A stretch of 64,000 nt of DNA from Bugula neritina (Eukaryota; Bryozoa; Gymnolaemata; Cheilostomatida; Bugulidae). The position numbers were made by a program, and so were the translations under genes. The notes under the pieces are model-generated. The model searched no databases, was not told where the DNA came from, and saw only the letters and a list, made by a program, of their open reading frames with translations. The stretch covers positions 16,683,633 through 16,747,632 of the forward strand of contig OZ037769.1 in assembly GCA_964035545.1 (NCBI GenBank), written 5' to 3'. Below are positions 62,785 through 64,000 of the stretch, piece after piece. How positions within the stretch are numbered: the stretch's first letter is position 1; every line of letters begins with the position of its first letter.

Positions 62785-63095
62785 CTTTCAACTATATAAA
62801 CAAAGTGTCCATGTGTAATATCAATATGCATTGCGAGATCATTACGTGATTTTATAATTATTTTATATTATTATTGTCGATAGTCGATATGTATAAAATG
62901 GAGTAGTCTTCCCAAATTTGCTTTGGATAAGTACTGTCATGTCTATATAACATCGCGTGTGTATATTATTATAACGGCCAAACGATGGTTGCTGAGCGGC
63001 TTTGTATAGTACTAAAAAACAGCTAATCCCTTCAAATTTATTAAACTAACTGCTTCCGGATTTTAAAATCTGCAATTGTATCACTTTGACTATTC
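62785..63095 (-). repeat. Diverged third copy of the block sequence upstream of coiled-coil genes A and B
   Basis: Similar in order to 35595-35860 and 46275-46530: AAAGTGTCCATGTGTAATATCAAT, GATCATTACGTGATTTTA, GTCGATA..TATAAAATGGAGTA, ATAAGTACTGTC, AACGATGGT, ATTTTAAAATCTGCAATT. Orientation the same as in the two units; no coiled-coil ORF accompanies it. Confidence 0.6.
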
Positions 63096-63269
63096 ATTTT
63101 GGACTTGACACTGACAGTTAGCAATCAATTTGATAACAATCCATACTTTTTACTATTTTTTAAAAGGCATTACTTATAATTTTAAAAATATGAATAAGGA
63201 AACAATAACGTTTCAAATTGGTCACTTATCGAACTTTGTAGGAGCTCATTGGTGGAACCTTCAGGTGTG

Positions 63270-64000
63270 CGATAATAAATATTAATATAAAATTAAATAA
63301 TAAATATAATTAAATTAAATTTAATATAATCTCTTTATTAGTTTATAATATCTGATAGTGGTGGCCATACTCATATTCGTAATCATAGTCATGCTGATAG
63401 TGATAAGTGATGATCAGTCTCAATTTGAACCTTATACTTATACTTATACTTAATAACTTATCCTTATAGTTATAGTTATACTGACTTATAGTTATACCAA
63501 CAATTCTAACTTCTAAGTCTACCCTTATTGCCTATTGTCTAACAACTAATTTTAGTCTTACATTTACACACTCGCATTGATAGTGACAATCACTGCTGAT
63601 TCTTAAGTTTGTTTTATATCGCATTTTGATATACCATAGTTTCAAATGGACTGTGTTTTTTAAATGAGTTTCAAACTTGTTCATGTTGTAGGAAAAGCTA
63701 TAGTTCATTTTGCTTCTGTATTCCTAATTAATTTGTATTTTATTGCTCATTCCCAAATATATTGTTTGATACTCTTATGTATTACAATCTTGTGTTATGA
63801 ATTAAAGGCAAAGCCATATGATAAACTCAAGTTACTTAAGAAGTCTTATGTATTTTATTCATTTCCAACTAAATAATTCACTCTTACTATGAAACATAGT
63901 CAGTGACAAGTCTAAGCTATTAGTATTAATAACAGTACCACTGTAGTAATTTATGTAACTACTATGCGTGGGTTCCTAGCTTGTAATTATGTCTATTTAT
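63270..64000. other. AT-rich end of window with simple repeats
   Basis: AAATTAAATAATAAATATAA-type stretch (63275-63340), ATTCGTAATCATAGTCATG repeats and TTATACTTATACTTA repeats (63425-63500). The 70-codon ORF at 63664-63876 has no supporting feature. Confidence 0.4.

Overview
The window is AT-rich eukaryotic DNA with spliced genes (GT-AG introns, phase-consistent exons). Two insertions are clearly more GC-rich: Ty3/Gypsy retrotransposons. A MET-like receptor tyrosine kinase (RTK) with an IPT/TIG-like ectodomain segment, a GBP-type large GTPase with prenylation-type C termini, and the load of small TA-flanked transposons point to an animal. An early-branching one such as a demosponge is my best guess, but this is inference; no ribosomal or mitochondrial marker is present.

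Layout, left to right. 1-2263 (+): 3' half of a MET-like RTK gene (RTK-1: kinase domain and tail). 4590-28914 (+): a near-complete paralogue (RTK-2), rebuilt here as 12 exons: secreted Cys-rich and lectin-like ectodomain, EGF-like Cys cluster, IPT/TIG-like segment, transmembrane segment and intact kinase. Exon 4 carries a one-base frameshift. Its introns have absorbed several LTR-like repeats, a degraded Ty3/Gypsy element (8898-16586, itself split by a 755-bp TIR element) and a young Ty3/Gypsy element on the minus strand (18105-25452) whose two 565-bp LTRs look identical.

28.5-47.3 kb: two tandem copies of an 8-10.7 kb block. Each has the last RTK exon (+), a two-exon gene for an approximately 83-residue single-pass membrane peptide (-), and a coiled-coil CaaX exon (-). 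The right copy carries an extra 2535-bp TIR element with a clean TA target duplication; the left copy serves as the empty site. 47.4-56.0 kb (-): a GBP/atlastin-superfamily GTPase gene of eight core exons followed by duplicated helical-tail exons. The coiled-coil exons at 45.4 and 34.7 kb begin with the same phase-compatible acceptor and also end in CaaX boxes, so they are candidate alternative 3' exons or retro-truncated daughter genes. The RTK and GTPase genes converge, and the block between them has been duplicated together with the terminal exons of both.

56-64 kb: no convincing gene. It holds non-autonomous transposons (a hAT-like element at 57949-58447, a TIR family at 59.5 and 61.1 kb), degenerate telomere-like/minisatellite DNA, a GATC-rich palindromic repeat and a diverged third copy of the block's promoter-proximal sequence at about 62.8-63.1 kb.

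All splice sites were chosen by eye from GT-AG signals, reading phase and paralogue comparison. Boundaries of non-coding repeats are approximate unless stated otherwise.
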